Assembly (NCBI GenBank): GCA_937873375.1
Contig: CALMWK010000163.1
Span: 1 to 53,889, forward strand
Direction of reading: 5' to 3'
DNA length: 53,889 nucleotides
From: Candidatus Bathyarchaeota archaeon
Lineage (GTDB): Archaea > Thermoproteota > Bathyarchaeia > Bathyarchaeales > Bathycorpusculaceae
Shown: one piece after another, positions 17,248-26,932 of the stretch
Numbering within the stretch: position 1 is the first letter of the stretch
Layout: every line of letters starts with the position of its first letter
The notes under the pieces: generated by a model
Told to the model about the DNA's origin: nothing
Databases searched by the model: none
What the model saw: only the letters and a program-made list of their open reading frames with translations
Made by a program: the position numbers and the translations under genes

Positions 17248-20235
17248 TCAAGATTGAATCTGATAGTTAATTTGACCGTTTTTGTTTGCCTTCGGAATCG
17301 TCATCACGAATTTTGCGCCTTCGCCCGGTTTGCCTGTTTCTTGGATTTGCCAGCCGTAAACCTCAGTCATCTTCCTAATCAGGAACAGACCAAAGCCTGT
17401 GCTGCCGCCTGTGCTAAAGCCTTCCTTGAAAAGGTTTGACTTATTCTCTTCAGTTATGCCTACACCATCGTCTTCATAGACCAATCGTAAGCTGTCCTGA
17501 CCTTCATCTTCAAAGTAGACTCTTATGGTTGTTGTTTTTTTGCCGTATTTTCTTGTGTTGTCGATGAAATTGAAGAATAGCTGCCGTAGAAATGAATCTG
17601 CAAGAACAGTTAAGCCATGGCAATCATTGACTACTTTGATTGTTAAACCAGAAAAAAGTGAAGCTGCTTCGTTTGCCGCTTTCTCCACGTTAACATAGGT
17701 CAAGTCTTCAGCACCTAGTTGCTCGTACATTTTGGCGAACTCAAAAATCTTCACTGAGTCCTTAACAGCCTGCTCAATCTTGCCAAGCCCATCTATTATG
17801 TCGGCTTGATCTGCATGCTTCTTTTTCAGCAAATACGCATAACCAGTCGCCGCAGTGAGCTTGTTGCGAACATCATGCCTCGTCAACCCGCCAACCACAC
17901 GCAATTTCTCATTCATTATGGCAATTCTTTCGCTGTTTTCTTCGAGTTTCTCCTCAGCTTTCTTGCGCTCCGAAATGTCTGCTACCAACGCAAGTGTACC
18001 AACGCTGTTTCCTTCATCATCTTTAATAGGTGAAGCAGCTACACTTGCATAGATGCGGGTTCCGTCTTGGCGAGTAAAAACAAACTCACATTGGCTTTGA
18101 GTGCCGAGTTTGCAGCCCTCCAAATTGCTCGTAGCAAATTCTTTATACTGTGTATCCATGAATGCGCCTAAATCCTGTCCGATCATTTCGCCTTCAGTGT
18201 ACCCCAGCATCTCTGCCATGCGAGGGTTAACAAAAACTGTCTTGTAGCTATTGTCCAGTGCCCAAACACCCTCATGTGCAAGCTCAACCAACATACGGTA
18301 TTTTGTTTCGCTTTCCATCAAAGCCGCCTCTACTCTCTTAGCTTCCGTCACATCTCGATATATGCTGTAAAGAAACGTCTTTCCAGATAGCGCAATCGCC
18401 TGCGAAATAATTACGACATCTCTAACGTCGCCGTTTTTGGTGCGGTGTTTAGTTTCCCATTCAGCTTTGCCCACACGCAATATCTTATCTATCCTATCTC
18501 GGGTTTCAAGGGGAGTTTCGTCGGCTTTATAGTCGTAGATGCTACGTTTTGCAAATTCTTCTCTGGAATAACCTAGCTGCTTGTGGGCTTCTTCATTGAA
18601 TTCAACAGGAACCCCAGTTTGGGGGTCAATAATTAAGACACCCAATGGGGTCTGATCAAATAGGGCGTGGTAGCGTCTTTCTGCTTGTTGAATTTGTGTT
18701 TCCATTTGTTTTCTTTCGGTAATGTCTCTGGCTACGTGAATTATCACTGTCTTGCCTTCGGGATTTTTCACAGGGCGAGCCGAGACTTCCACGATTCGCT
18801 GATTGTTGTTTTCGTCAAGATGGATATGCTCAACCGTCACGGGTTTGTCAGTTTCTAGCACTTCTCGAATTGGACAAATATCATTTGGAGGTTGACAGGG
18901 AGCAGATCTGTGGTGCGTCATTTCATAGCATGTTTTTCCAACAGCATCTTCTTTTTTCAGCTTCATCTGCTTTAGTGCTGCTTCATTGACAGTGATTATC
19001 TTATAGTCGTCAGGGTCAATCACTAAAAGAGCATCGCCAAGAGAGTTAATTATTCTTTCATCAAACGCCTTCAAATTCCTCAAATTTTCTGAGGCTTTCG
19101 CGCGTTCGGTTATGTCGCGTATAGACCCTACTACGCCTATAGTGTTGCCTGCTCCATCCGTAACCTTTTGCCTAACCGTAGAGTAAACCCTGTCGCCAAC
19201 TGTCTCATCCGCAGAAACAAACCCCGATTGCAGCGCCTTCATGTCAGCTTCGTTACAGACCTGAGCGGCTTCCTTAGGCAATAGTTCAAAATCTGATTTG
19301 CCAATAGCTTCTCCGGGTTTTAGTCCAAGAAACTGTTCCAACGCCCTGTTGGCTGCAACATATTTCAAGGTTTTATCTTTGAAAAAGACAAGATCAGGCA
19401 AAGAGTTGAAAACGTGTCTAAGTTGCTCTTCACTTTCCTTTAGCACTTCGGTTTTTTTGCGTTCGGTGATATCTCGCGCTAAAGCAATTACTAATGTTTC
19501 TTCGTCAAAAATTATAGAACTTAGAGTTACCTCTATTGGAAATACGTTTTTGTCCTTACGTTTTTGGGTGCTCTCGAAACTAACAGATCCCCCCGCAAGC
19601 ACCTTAGCCCAAATGTCGCCTCGCGCCACATCTTTGTCCGCGACAGGAGAAATATCGGGTATATTCATTGAAAGCAGTTCTTCTTTAGTGTACCCCAGAC
19701 TTTCACACGCTTTCTGATTCACATCAACAATTTGACCGTTTGCATCGTGAACAAAAATTGCTTCTGCTGCCTGCTCCATAAGAGTGCGATAACGTCTTTC
19801 GCTCTCCTCTAACGCAGATTTTGTTTTAGCTCTTTCCGTGGCTAAGCGTATGCCGTGTGCGAGTTCTCCGTAGACGGTTTCTGTTGAACCTTGCTTGTTA
19901 TGATACCCGTCGGCTCCAAGATTTAGAGCTTTTATGGCGACTTCTTCACGTCCCTTCCCCGTAAACAAAATAAACGGAACATCAACATTTTTTTCCTTTA
20001 ACTCCCCCAAAAAATCCAAACCATTCTTCCCAGGCATCTCATAATCAGAAACAACAACATCAAAACCACCATCCGCCAACTTTTGAAAAGCCACATCAAC
20101 CGAAGTTACCGTTTCAACCTCAAATGGGCCTTCCCCTTCAAGTATTTCTTTTGAAATCTCCAAAAAAGAAAAATCATCATCAACGTGTAAAACGCGAATA
20201 CCACCAGAATTATCAGAAACCTTCAAATTAGTCAT
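17248..20235 (-). CDS. Soluble receiver-PAS(x5)-histidine kinase
   Basis: The 995-residue protein starts with a CheY-like receiver: acidic pair in LHVDDD and phospho-acceptor D64 in VVVSDYEMPG. Five PAS domains follow. The third has a Cys/His cluster (YEMTHHRSAPC..CPI) that could hold metal or haem. The kinase has H-box GLTRHDVRNKLT, then ATPase motifs NFIDNTRKYG, EDDGVGI and STGFGLFLIRKM. There are no membrane helices. I chose the ATG seven codons inside the tracked frame, because GGAGGG precedes it and the paralogue at 49.9 kb begins alike (MANLKS). A receiver in front implies that the kinase receives phosphate from another kinase or self-modulates. Confidence 0.88.
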   Translation of the reverse strand: MTNLKVSDNSGGIRVLHVDDDFSFLEISKEILEGEGPFEVETVTSVDVAFQKLADGGFDVVVSDYEMPGKNGLDFLGELKEKNVDVPFILFTGKGREEVAIKALNLGADGYHNKQGSTETVYGELAHGIRLATERAKTKSALEESERRYRTLMEQAAEAIFVHDANGQIVDVNQKACESLGYTKEELLSMNIPDISPVADKDVARGDIWAKVLAGGSVSFESTQKRKDKNVFPIEVTLSSIIFDEETLVIALARDITERKKTEVLKESEEQLRHVFNSLPDLVFFKDKTLKYVAANRALEQFLGLKPGEAIGKSDFELLPKEAAQVCNEADMKALQSGFVSADETVGDRVYSTVRQKVTDGAGNTIGVVGSIRDITERAKASENLRNLKAFDERIINSLGDALLVIDPDDYKIITVNEAALKQMKLKKEDAVGKTCYEMTHHRSAPCQPPNDICPIREVLETDKPVTVEHIHLDENNNQRIVEVSARPVKNPEGKTVIIHVARDITERKQMETQIQQAERRYHALFDQTPLGVLIIDPQTGVPVEFNEEAHKQLGYSREEFAKRSIYDYKADETPLETRDRIDKILRVGKAEWETKHRTKNGDVRDVVIISQAIALSGKTFLYSIYRDVTEAKRVEAALMESETKYRMLVELAHEGVWALDNSYKTVFVNPRMAEMLGYTEGEMIGQDLGAFMDTQYKEFATSNLEGCKLGTQSQCEFVFTRQDGTRIYASVAASPIKDDEGNSVGTLALVADISERKKAEEKLEENSERIAIMNEKLRVVGGLTRHDVRNKLTAATGYAYLLKKKHADQADIIDGLGKIEQAVKDSVKIFEFAKMYEQLGAEDLTYVNVEKAANEAASLFSGLTIKVVNDCHGLTVLADSFLRQLFFNFIDNTRKYGKKTTTIRVYFEDEGQDSLRLVYEDDGVGITEENKSNLFKEGFSTGGSTGFGLFLIRKMTEVYGWQIQETGKPGEGAKFVMTIPKANKNGQINYQIQS

Positions 20236-20419
20236 GGGTAATGCCCTCCCCTCCACACATCTACAATCTCTTGTGTAATGTCTATTAAATCATTTGTGTA
20301 TCTGCAATACAGGGAGCAGATTGCCCTAAACTCGAAAAATATAGGGGTCACTGAAATCCAAAAAAATAGAAAATTGTTGATAAAAGGGAAAAAGCGAATC
20401 ACAGCGCGACGCAAAGAAA

Positions 20420-20551
20420 CTATTTTTTGCCTTTGGCGGCGTGTTTTGCTGGGAGTGAAACCTGTTTTTTCTCTTTTCGTTTCTGGTCTTTTTCGCGCTG
20501 CAGTTGCTTGTGATGTTCTAGACCTTCGGCTTTCTTTGCTTTTCTAGACAA
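20420..20551 (-). CDS. Small Lys-rich protein (43 aa) with TTG start, not in the ORF track
   Basis: The frame begins TTG-TCT-AGA and encodes MSRKAKKAEGLEHHKQLQ through a run of Lys, Arg and Glu to KHAAKGKK. An in-frame TGA two codons upstream forces the TTG start. The AGGATGA 5-9 nt before it may serve as ribosome site. Composition resembles a nucleic-acid-associated or ribosome-associated basic peptide. It is unrecognised and could be non-coding; opposite-strand track ORF 20278..20547 is its likely shadow. Confidence 0.45.
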   Translation of the reverse strand: MSRKAKKAEGLEHHKQLQREKDQKRKEKKQVSLPAKHAAKGKK

Positions 20552-20679
20552 TATTCATCATCCTTAGATGGCAATAGAAAGCAGGGATACTCAAAAACTT
20601 TCCCTCTTAGCTGAACCCATAATGTTGTCGTTATCTTTAATACCCCAACAGTTTATGCCTATACTGGGAGGGAACAGAA

Positions 20680-20835
20680 ACGCCGACCGCCAAAATATGC
20701 TGCCCAAAATGTGGTTCTCCAGCGGTAGAAAAAAACAAAAACCAAGAGTTCCACTGCAGCGCTTGTGGAAAAATTTTCTATTTTGTTACCCCAAAATGCG
20801 GCTCTGACCCCAGCTCTGAAAAATACAAACTCTAA
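20680..20835 (+). CDS. Zinc-ribbon microprotein (51 aa), apparent ACG start
   Basis: A frame of 51 residues reads PTAKICCPKCGS after its first codon, then a second knuckle HCSACGK and a third CGSDPSS near a KYKL end. This is a convincing zinc ribbon (CPKC..CSAC). No ATG, GTG or TTG exists in frame before the first cysteine pair after the upstream TAA. The only well-placed codon is ACG, 7 nt after GGGAGGG. A TATA-like CTTTAATA at about 20634 lies about 45 nt upstream. Either ACG is used, or the gene is a start-mutated relic, or a base was misread. Confidence 0.5.
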   Translation, partial: TPTAKICCPKCGSPAVEKNKNQEFHCSACGKIFYFVTPKCGSDPSSEKYKL

Positions 20836-20888
20836 CAATAATATTCAACTATCCCGTACCAACTCAATTTTCAGAAAATAAGTTTTTG

Positions 20889-20966
20889 TGGTGGGCCGGA
20901 CCGGATTCGGACCGGCGACCTTCTGCACGTCAAGCAGATGTCCTAACCAGGCTAGACGACCGGCCC
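20889..20966 (-). tRNA. tRNA-Val (anticodon GAC)
   Basis: The reverse strand folds with acceptor stem GGGCCGG/CCGGCCC, a D arm GTC..GAC around TAGCCTGGTTAG, anticodon stem TCTGC/GCAGA around TTGACGT, and T arm GCCGG-TCCGAAT-CCGGT. Anticodon GAC gives valine. Discriminator A and an encoded CCA are present. No intron. Confidence 0.95.
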
Positions 20967-21313
20967 ACGATTATGCTTATGCTACAAGGTTTCCGTGTTC
21001 GGAATATTTATGGGTTTTGCGCACATCTAAACAGAAAAACCGCGATTGTGCAAGTTGCAGTGAAACAGGGGTTCACTTAGAAATTTACTCTATAAATAGA
21101 GGGGGGTATGGTTTGTGAGAGCAGCAGAGCTTTTAGCGGTTTTAGGCATCTTGAAGCACAGAATCTGCTTGTTGCTGGTTGCACAACCAAGGCACAACCA
21201 AACAGCGCCCAAACCAAACCCCTTCACCAAAACAGCGCAAACAGCTCAACGCCTAAGAAGTAGATGTGTATAGCAACCAAACAACAACTACAACTAAACA
21301 ACTTTTGAAGAGA
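20967..21313. other. Gene-free interval between tRNA-Val and SRP RNA
   Basis: No credible gene. It holds the motif CTCTATAAATAGAGGGGGGTA at about 21088-21108, which recurs elsewhere in the window. The end near 21270-21305 is rich in CAAC/AAC repeats, giving T-rich sequence downstream of the SRP RNA on the minus strand that may stop transcription. Confidence 0.55.
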
Positions 21314-21628
21314 CGGTGGGTCACAGAGGTTCGACGCCTAGACTCCGCCAAGCACCTCGAGCCCTACACTCATACCCGAACCCCTTTGTGCGCTGAACGC
21401 CCAAACTTAGGTTGCTCTCTCCCGAGCCTAGCCAGATTCGCCTGATGAACCCCAAAGACGGTTGCCCTACGGAAACCGCTCAGAGACCGCCAGCCTCAAA
21501 GGACGGATAGTCACTGTTTCGGAAATGAGGGTCTTGACGGCCTTTTGCGCCTCAGCCTCAGCTGTTAGCCCGTCATGTAGAGGGTTTACGGTGCAAGGGA
21601 CCCCTACCCCCCCGCCTAAGACCCACCG
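21314..21628 (-). ncRNA. ffs: Signal recognition particle RNA (archaeal 7S)
   Basis: The ends pair perfectly as archaeal helix 1: CGGTGGGTC at the 5' end against GACCCACCG at the 3' end, giving about 315 nt, a normal archaeal size. The Alu region shows GTCCCTTGCACCGTAAACC, resembling the conserved archaeal GTCCC-TGTAACC-GAAACC stretch. Helix 8, the SRP54 site, is TAGGCTC-GGGA-GAGAGCAACC, with a GNAR-type tetraloop and the AGCA of the internal loop. The SRP54-binding RNA directs membrane and secreted proteins to the translocon. Exact termini are uncertain by a few bases. Confidence 0.9.
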
Positions 21629-21653
21629 CCAAACATACAAACCATACGCTGCA

Positions 21654-21662
21654 CTTTAAAAC
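21654..21662 (-). promoter_or_regulatory. TATA box of SRP RNA
   Basis: On the minus strand GTTTTAAAG lies 26-34 nt before the proposed SRP RNA 5' end, the usual archaeal TATA distance. Confidence 0.6.
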
Positions 21663-21696
21663 TTTACCCTGAACCTTTCTTGAAAAATCTTTCGTG

Positions 21697-22299
21697 CTAC
21701 GCAACACGCAGCGTGCCTTTCTTCCCAACACGCATCTGGCGTTCATGCCTATACTCGGAAACCATACCGTTCTCAATTTCAACCATGTCGCCCACCGTCA
21801 CCGCGCTTATCTGGTCGTTCCAAAGGCACAACTTAATTTGCCCTGTCTCGTCAGAAACCATGGCGTTGGCTACACTTGCGCAGTTCCCAAACCGTGTAAC
21901 CACAACCGTGGGCTTGGATACTTCAAGAATTTTGGCTTTCAGACACACCTTTTTCATTCCGATATGTAAGTCTTTAATCTGCAACAATTGGGTCTCGTCC
22001 TTTTTCTCTGGACGCTTATCAAATAGGTATGCACTCTTAAGTGCTGCTTGAAGGGGGTTGCGTTTTTCCGACAGAAATTCCTCAGGAATGCGGAACTGGG
22101 CAACAACCTTTGAGTCCTGCGTTATCAACATAGTCAACGTGTTTTCCTGTTTGCCCCTCAATTCTATGGAAAGACTGCCGCATTCGGATTTTTTGTTTTT
22201 CCAAGCTAAAATTAGTGCATCAAAGAATTTTTCCACATCTACGTCATATTTAGTGGCAAGAAACGCCAAGTACTCGCTTGGATAAATTTTACTCCGCAT
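21697..22299 (-). CDS. OB-fold single-stranded nucleic-acid-binding protein (SSB/RPA-like)
   Basis: The N-terminal 85 residues are an unfamiliar region with PSEYLAFLATKYDVDVEKFFDALI. From about residue 107 a canonical archaeal OB fold appears: IKDLHIGMKKVCLKAKILEV, then AMVSDETGQIKLCLWND and VGDMVEIENGMV. This is the pattern of archaeal SSB and RPA domains that coat single-stranded DNA. I set the start at MRSKIYPSEY; the tracked start 23 codons earlier lacks support. A single OB domain without a C-terminal acidic tail suggests an auxiliary RPA-like factor. Confidence 0.75.
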   Translation of the reverse strand: MRSKIYPSEYLAFLATKYDVDVEKFFDALILAWKNKKSECGSLSIELRGKQENTLTMLITQDSKVVAQFRIPEEFLSEKRNPLQAALKSAYLFDKRPEKKDETQLLQIKDLHIGMKKVCLKAKILEVSKPTVVVTRFGNCASVANAMVSDETGQIKLCLWNDQISAVTVGDMVEIENGMVSEYRHERQMRVGKKGTLRVA

Positions 22300-22476
22300 T
22301 ATTTCCCTACTTTCCACGTAATTGTCCCGTTTTAGGTAACCCTGCTTTTTTCGCCAAGAACACTTCAAACAGTTGCTAAAGGCAATTTAGGAAGGATTAC
22401 TCGCTATGGAGATGTAAATGCACGTTATTATGGTTAATGGCGAAAAACCCGTTAAATAGAAAGGTGGAAAACGAGC

Positions 22477-23286
22477 TTATGGCAAAGCAGCCTTTTTCAG
22501 TTTCAGCGCGGTTTCCTCAAGCTCCAAAAGCATCTGGTTGCGGTTTTCTCGGTTTCTGTTTATGATGTTGACGAAGGCGCTGCCCACAATTACGGCGTCT
22601 GCTCCCGCTTCAACTACGCTTTTGACGTGTTCAGGTTTTGAAATTCCAAAGCCCACAGCCAACGGCACTCGTCCAGTTGTGAAAGGCAGAACCCTTTTGA
22701 TTAGCTGCAGAGTTGCGTTTTCAACGCTGGCTTTTGTGCCTGTAACCCCGAAGTGTGAAACCAGATACAGAAAACCTGAAGTGTAAGTCACTATGTTGCT
22801 GAGACGCTCATTTGACGTTGACGGCGCCGCAAGGAAAATCGTGTCCACTTTACATGCGTCTGCGGCTTTCTTGTAATCGTTAGCTTCTTCGACTGGCAGG
22901 TCAGGAACTATGACGCCGTCAACCAAGCAGTCTTTAGCTAAGCGGAAGAAGCTGTCAAGCCCCATCCGAAACACAGGATTATAGTAAGTCATTATGACAA
23001 TGGGCACTTCATGTTTTGCTCGGATTTGCTTGGCTATCTCCAGCACTTTTTTGGGTTTTGTTCCCGCTTTCAAAGCACGTATACTTGCCTCTTGGATGGT
23101 TGGTCCGTCAGCTATGGGGTCAGAGAAGGGCAACCCAAGCTCAAGGATGTCGACGCCGCCTTTGATTAGGGCTTCAGCAATTTGTGGCGTATACTTCGGG
23201 TCAGGGTCACCTGCGGTAACGTAGCCTATGAGTGCGGCTTCTTTGCGTTTTTTGAGTTTCTGGAAAGTTTCATTTATCGCGGTCAT
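22477..23286 (-). CDS. trpA: Tryptophan synthase alpha chain
   Basis: TrpA splits indole-3-glycerol phosphate into indole and glyceraldehyde 3-phosphate and passes indole to TrpB. The 269-residue TIM barrel has the catalytic glutamate in [11 protein letters not shown] and the aspartate in PDLPVEEA (the alpha-chain Asp60-type motif is [12 protein letters not shown]). Phosphate-binding loops GFGISKPEH and [10 protein letters not shown] are present. It is the last gene of the operon and overlaps trpB by 4 bp (ATGA). Confidence 0.96.
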   Translation of the reverse strand: MTAINETFQKLKKRKEAALIGYVTAGDPDPKYTPQIAEALIKGGVDILELGLPFSDPIADGPTIQEASIRALKAGTKPKKVLEIAKQIRAKHEVPIVIMTYYNPVFRMGLDSFFRLAKDCLVDGVIVPDLPVEEANDYKKAADACKVDTIFLAAPSTSNERLSNIVTYTSGFLYLVSHFGVTGTKASVENATLQLIKRVLPFTTGRVPLAVGFGISKPEHVKSVVEAGADAVIVGSAFVNIINRNRENRNQMLLELEETALKLKKAALP

Positions 23287-24482
23287 ATTTTCACTCCCAA
23301 GTAATCCGCTATAGTTTCCACGTCTTTGTCTCCGCGCCCCGACAAATTCACTACGATGAATTCGTCCTTTTTCATTTTCTTCGCCAACTTCATAGCGTAA
23401 GCAACGGCGTGGGATGACTCCAAAGCTGGAAGAATACCCTCCTCCTTGGACAATGCCAGAAATGCGTCTGCGGCTTCCTTGTCTGTGGCGGAAACATATT
23501 CTGCTCGTTTCAGAGATTTCAGGAACGAGTGCTCAGGACCAACGCCTGGGTAATCTAAGCCTGCCGATATGCTGTGCGTGTTCTGGATTTGTCCTTCGTT
23601 GTCTTGGAGGACGTAGGTTAACATGCCGTGGAAAACACCCTCAACGCCCGCGCCCAGCGAGGCAGCGTGTTTACCTGTGGTTATGCCTTTTCCTGCAGCT
23701 TCAACACCGTACATCTTCACGTCGGCGTCGTTTTCGAAGGGGTAAAATGTGCCCATAGCGTTGCTTCCGCCGCCCACACAAGCAACCAGCGCATCTGGCA
23801 GTCGACCTTCTTTCTGTTTGAATTGCTCTTTGAGTTCTTTGCCGATTATGCTTTGGAAGTCGCGCACTATCATGGGGTACGGGTGGGGACCCACAACTGA
23901 CCCGATGAGGTAGTATGTAGTTTCGATGTTGGTTACCCAGTCCCTGAAAGCCTCGTTAATGGCGTCCTTCAAAGTTTTACTGCCCGTTTCCACAGGGTGA
24001 ACCTGTGCGTTTAGAAGCTTCATTCGGAATACATTGAGTTTTTGGCGTTCGGTGTCTTCGACGCCCATGTAAACTTCAGCCTTCAAACCTAAAGCTGCAC
24101 ATGCCATGGCGGTTGCGACGCCGTGCTGTCCTGCGCCTGTTTCCGCGATGACCCGCTTTTTGCCCATACGTTTTGCCAACAAGGCTTGTCCGATGGTGTT
24201 ATTGATTTTGTGGGCGCCGCCGTGGGCTAAGTCTTCGCGTTTTAGGTAGATTTTGGCTCCGCCCGCCTTTCGGGTCAGGTTCTCAGCGAAGTAAAGCGGT
24301 GTGGGTCTTCCGACGTATTCGCTCAGGTAATACGCCAGTTCCTCCTTGAAGCGCTTGTCGTTTTTTGCTTTTTCGTAAGCCGCTTCCAACTCAGTTACGG
24401 CTTCCATGAGCACTTCGGGCACGAAACGCCCGCCGTACTTGCCGAATTTCCCGTCCACTGGATACGTGTCTATTTTTTTCAT
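23283..24482 (-). CDS. trpB: Tryptophan synthase beta chain (TrpB1 type)
   Basis: TrpB joins indole and serine to make tryptophan, using pyridoxal phosphate. The PLP lysine lies in HKINNTIGQ and the phosphate loop in [19 protein letters not shown] and [10 protein letters not shown] are intact. It begins KYGGRFVPE, the alpha-partnered TrpB1 form rather than the stand-alone TrpB2. I favour the ATG preceded by GAGGAAAAAAT; an upstream in-frame ATG (MNNAKPK) overlaps the trpC stop by ATGA, so coupled initiation there is also possible. Length from the chosen start is 399, normal. Confidence 0.95.
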   Translation of the reverse strand: MKKIDTYPVDGKFGKYGGRFVPEVLMEAVTELEAAYEKAKNDKRFKEELAYYLSEYVGRPTPLYFAENLTRKAGGAKIYLKREDLAHGGAHKINNTIGQALLAKRMGKKRVIAETGAGQHGVATAMACAALGLKAEVYMGVEDTERQKLNVFRMKLLNAQVHPVETGSKTLKDAINEAFRDWVTNIETTYYLIGSVVGPHPYPMIVRDFQSIIGKELKEQFKQKEGRLPDALVACVGGGSNAMGTFYPFENDADVKMYGVEAAGKGITTGKHAASLGAGVEGVFHGMLTYVLQDNEGQIQNTHSISAGLDYPGVGPEHSFLKSLKRAEYVSATDKEAADAFLALSKEEGILPALESSHAVAYAMKLAKKMKKDEFIVVNLSGRGDKDVETIADYLGVKI

Positions 24483-24511
24483 ATTTTTTCCTCGTTTAGG
24501 TTTAGCATTAT

Positions 24512-25294
24512 TCATCTTGCCTGTACGAACTCCTTCACTTTCGCTTCCACATCATCCACCAGCATGATTGCTGACCCGACAAGAAACGCCTTCGCACCGC
24601 ATCTACGCAGAAAACGAATATCCGTAGCGGAGTTTATGCCGCTTTCGCTCACCACAACTTTCCCGTTGGCGACGTTTTTCTCCAAGATGCCTTTGGTCAC
24701 GTTCAAGTCAACCTTCAAAGTTCCAAGGTCGCGGTTGTTTATCCCTATCAAGTCAGCGTTGCTGTGTACTGCACGTTGAAACTCGTCCGCGTTATGCGTT
24801 TCCAAAAGCACCTCAATGCCTCTTGAGTGCGTCTGCTCAATCATCTCGCCTAAGCCGAATTCGCAGTAGCCTCGGTCGAAGAGCGCTTGAATAAGCAGAA
24901 CAGCGTTGGCTCCGATTTGCTGAGCTGCGTCTAACTGCTTGGGGCTTATGATGAAGTCTTTCATGAGAATCGGAAGCTGCACTGACTCGCGGACTTGGGC
25001 GAGGTAACTGAGGGAGCCGTTGAAGTGTTTGGGTTCGGTGAGTACTGATATGCCTGTTGCCCCGCCTTTTGCCATGGCTGCTGCGATTTCTTTTGGCGAA
25101 ACGTGTTTTCTGATGGTGCCTGCTGACGGGGAGGCCACTTTAATCTCAGTTATGACAGCGACCGCTTTGGTTTGGGTTATGGCTTTTTTCAAACTTGCAG
25201 CAAATGCCGCGCTTGTTGGGGTTAGACGCTTGTAGTAACCCGAAAGCACGGTTTCTTTTGCGTTTTGCGCCAACGTATCAAGGAAGTCAGGCAT
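24512..25294 (-). CDS. trpC: Indole-3-glycerol-phosphate synthase
   Basis: TrpC closes the indole ring from carboxyphenylribulose phosphate with loss of CO2. The 260-residue TIM barrel has [15 protein letters not shown] (catalytic Lys), [24 protein letters not shown] and [12 protein letters not shown], all expected. There is no fused TrpF domain. The start is the ATG 8 bp inside the trpD end, preceded by GGAGTTGGAGAAG; the tracked start 13 codons upstream adds residues foreign to the family. Confidence 0.95.
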   Translation of the reverse strand: MPDFLDTLAQNAKETVLSGYYKRLTPTSAAFAASLKKAITQTKAVAVITEIKVASPSAGTIRKHVSPKEIAAAMAKGGATGISVLTEPKHFNGSLSYLAQVRESVQLPILMKDFIISPKQLDAAQQIGANAVLLIQALFDRGYCEFGLGEMIEQTHSRGIEVLLETHNADEFQRAVHSNADLIGINNRDLGTLKVDLNVTKGILEKNVANGKVVVSESGINSATDIRFLRRCGAKAFLVGSAIMLVDDVEAKVKEFVQAR

Positions 25295-26348
25295 ATTTCT
25301 TCTCCAACTCCTCAAGCCTTGACAAGTCGCCACCCGATGTCTTGACTAACAGTTTAAGTTTCTTGTAGGCAGTACCACTGTGGATAGATTTTCGGGCTGC
25401 TTCCATACCGCCACTGAAGTCCTCAGCTTTCTTTCCCAGAAGTATTCCTGCAGCGCTGTTAACAAGAACTACGTCCATTTTCGGGTCGCTTTGTAGGCAG
25501 TGTCCGCTTAGAATTTTAAAAATTATCTCGGCGTTTTCCTCAGAAGTTGCTCCTTGCAAATCTTCCAAGGTTGCTTGGTGTACGCCGAAGTCTTCAGGAC
25601 CAGCTTCCACCGTTTTGACAGCTCCGTTTTTCAAGTGTGAGATAACGGTTTTGCCGAAAGTTGAGATTTCGTCTAAGCCCCCTAATCCGTGGACAATCAT
25701 GGCCTCTTCGCAGCCCAGATTCTTCAAAACATAAGCCAAAAGCTCAGTTAGCTTCGGGTCGTAAACGCCTAACAGTTGTGCATTGGCGTTTGCTGGATTA
25801 GTAAGCGGACCAAGAAGATTGAATGCAGTTCGGATGCCTATTTCTTTCCTCGGAGCTACAGCATACTTCATAGCTGGGTGGAACACTGGCGCAAACATGA
25901 AACCTATGCCTACTTGCTCAATAGCCGTTGTTACGGCGGGGGTTTCCATTTTAAGGTTGACTCCAAGACGTTCAAGCACATCGGCGCTTCCACTTTTGCT
26001 GGTGACCGAGCGGTTCCCATGCTTAGCTATAGCTACGTCTGCTCCTGCAACCACAAAAGCCGCTGCTGTGCTGATGTTGAACGTTTTTATCCTGTCGCCG
26101 CCTGTTCCGCAGGTGTCAATTAAGCGACCGTTAACTTTAGGATGGATTCGGCAACAGTTTTCCCGCATAACCTTCGCAAAAGCGGTAAGTTCCTCAACTG
26201 TTTCGCCCTTCAGCCTCAAAGCGGTCAGGAAGGCGGCTATTTGGGCATTTGTTGCGTTTCCAGTCATGATTTCTTTCATGGCGGCTTCGGATTCTTCGCT
26301 GGACAGGTTGATGCCGTCAACGAGTTTGGCTATGTTTTCTCTTATCAT
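25287..26348 (-). CDS. trpD: Anthranilate phosphoribosyltransferase
   Basis: TrpD transfers phosphoribose from PRPP to anthranilate. The 353-residue protein has the glycine-rich PRPP motif DTCGTGGDRIKTFNIST, KHGNRSVTSKSGSADVLE and GLGGLDEIS, all in expected places. The ATG chosen overlaps the trpG stop as ATGA, matching other junctions; the tracked start 17 codons earlier is spurious. It is a separate protein, not fused to TrpG as in some bacteria. Confidence 0.95.
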   Translation of the reverse strand: MIRENIAKLVDGINLSSEESEAAMKEIMTGNATNAQIAAFLTALRLKGETVEELTAFAKVMRENCCRIHPKVNGRLIDTCGTGGDRIKTFNISTAAAFVVAGADVAIAKHGNRSVTSKSGSADVLERLGVNLKMETPAVTTAIEQVGIGFMFAPVFHPAMKYAVAPRKEIGIRTAFNLLGPLTNPANANAQLLGVYDPKLTELLAYVLKNLGCEEAMIVHGLGGLDEISTFGKTVISHLKNGAVKTVEAGPEDFGVHQATLEDLQGATSEENAEIIFKILSGHCLQSDPKMDVVLVNSAAGILLGKKAEDFSGGMEAARKSIHSGTAYKKLKLLVKTSGGDLSRLEELEKKYA

Positions 26349-26932
26349 GGACATCTGCATTCCAAGAAGTTTTTTATGATTAGTTTGCCGTCCTCGCACA
26401 GTATGGATTCAGGATGAAACTGAATTCCCTCAATTGGGTATTGCTTGTGGCGGACACCCATGACTTCGCCGTCGTCAACTGCCACTGCGGTTACTTCAAG
26501 GCATGCGGGGATGGTGTCTTTTTCTCCTGCAAGGGAATGGTAACGGGTTGCGGTGAAGGGATTCTGCACCTCCGCAAAGAGGCATTTGCCGTCGTGTTTT
26601 ATCTGGCTGGTTTTGCCATGCATCAGCCGCTTCGCCGAGACCACTTTGCCCCCGTAAGTGCTGATTATTCCCTGATGCCCAAGACAAACGCCCAACGTTG
26701 GAACTTTGGGGCTTACCTGTTGCAGAATCGCCTTGCAGACGCCGAAGTATTTTTCGTCTTCAGGGTTGCCTGGACCTGGAGAGAGCACTATGCGGTCGGG
26801 TTTGAGTTTTTGGACTTGCTGGAGGGTGACTTGGTCGTTTCTGTAGACGATGGTTTCTGGTCCGAACTCTCCAATGTACTGGACGAGGTTGTAGACGAAG
26901 GAGTCGTAGTTGTCTATGACTAGGACTTTCAT
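26345..26932 (-). CDS. trpG: Anthranilate synthase component II (glutamine amidotransferase)
   Basis: TrpG supplies ammonia from glutamine to TrpE. The 195-residue class I amidotransferase has oxyanion loop SPGPGNPED, nucleophile elbow LGVCLGHQGI with the catalytic Cys, and the His-Glu pair in GIQFHPESIL. The ATG chosen overlaps the trpE stop as ATGA; the tracked longer start lies inside trpE and is not credible. It could also serve aminodeoxychorismate synthesis, as many archaeal homologues may. Confidence 0.95.
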   Translation of the reverse strand: MKVLVIDNYDSFVYNLVQYIGEFGPETIVYRNDQVTLQQVQKLKPDRIVLSPGPGNPEDEKYFGVCKAILQQVSPKVPTLGVCLGHQGIISTYGGKVVSAKRLMHGKTSQIKHDGKCLFAEVQNPFTATRYHSLAGEKDTIPACLEVTAVAVDDGEVMGVRHKQYPIEGIQFHPESILCEDGKLIIKNFLECRCP

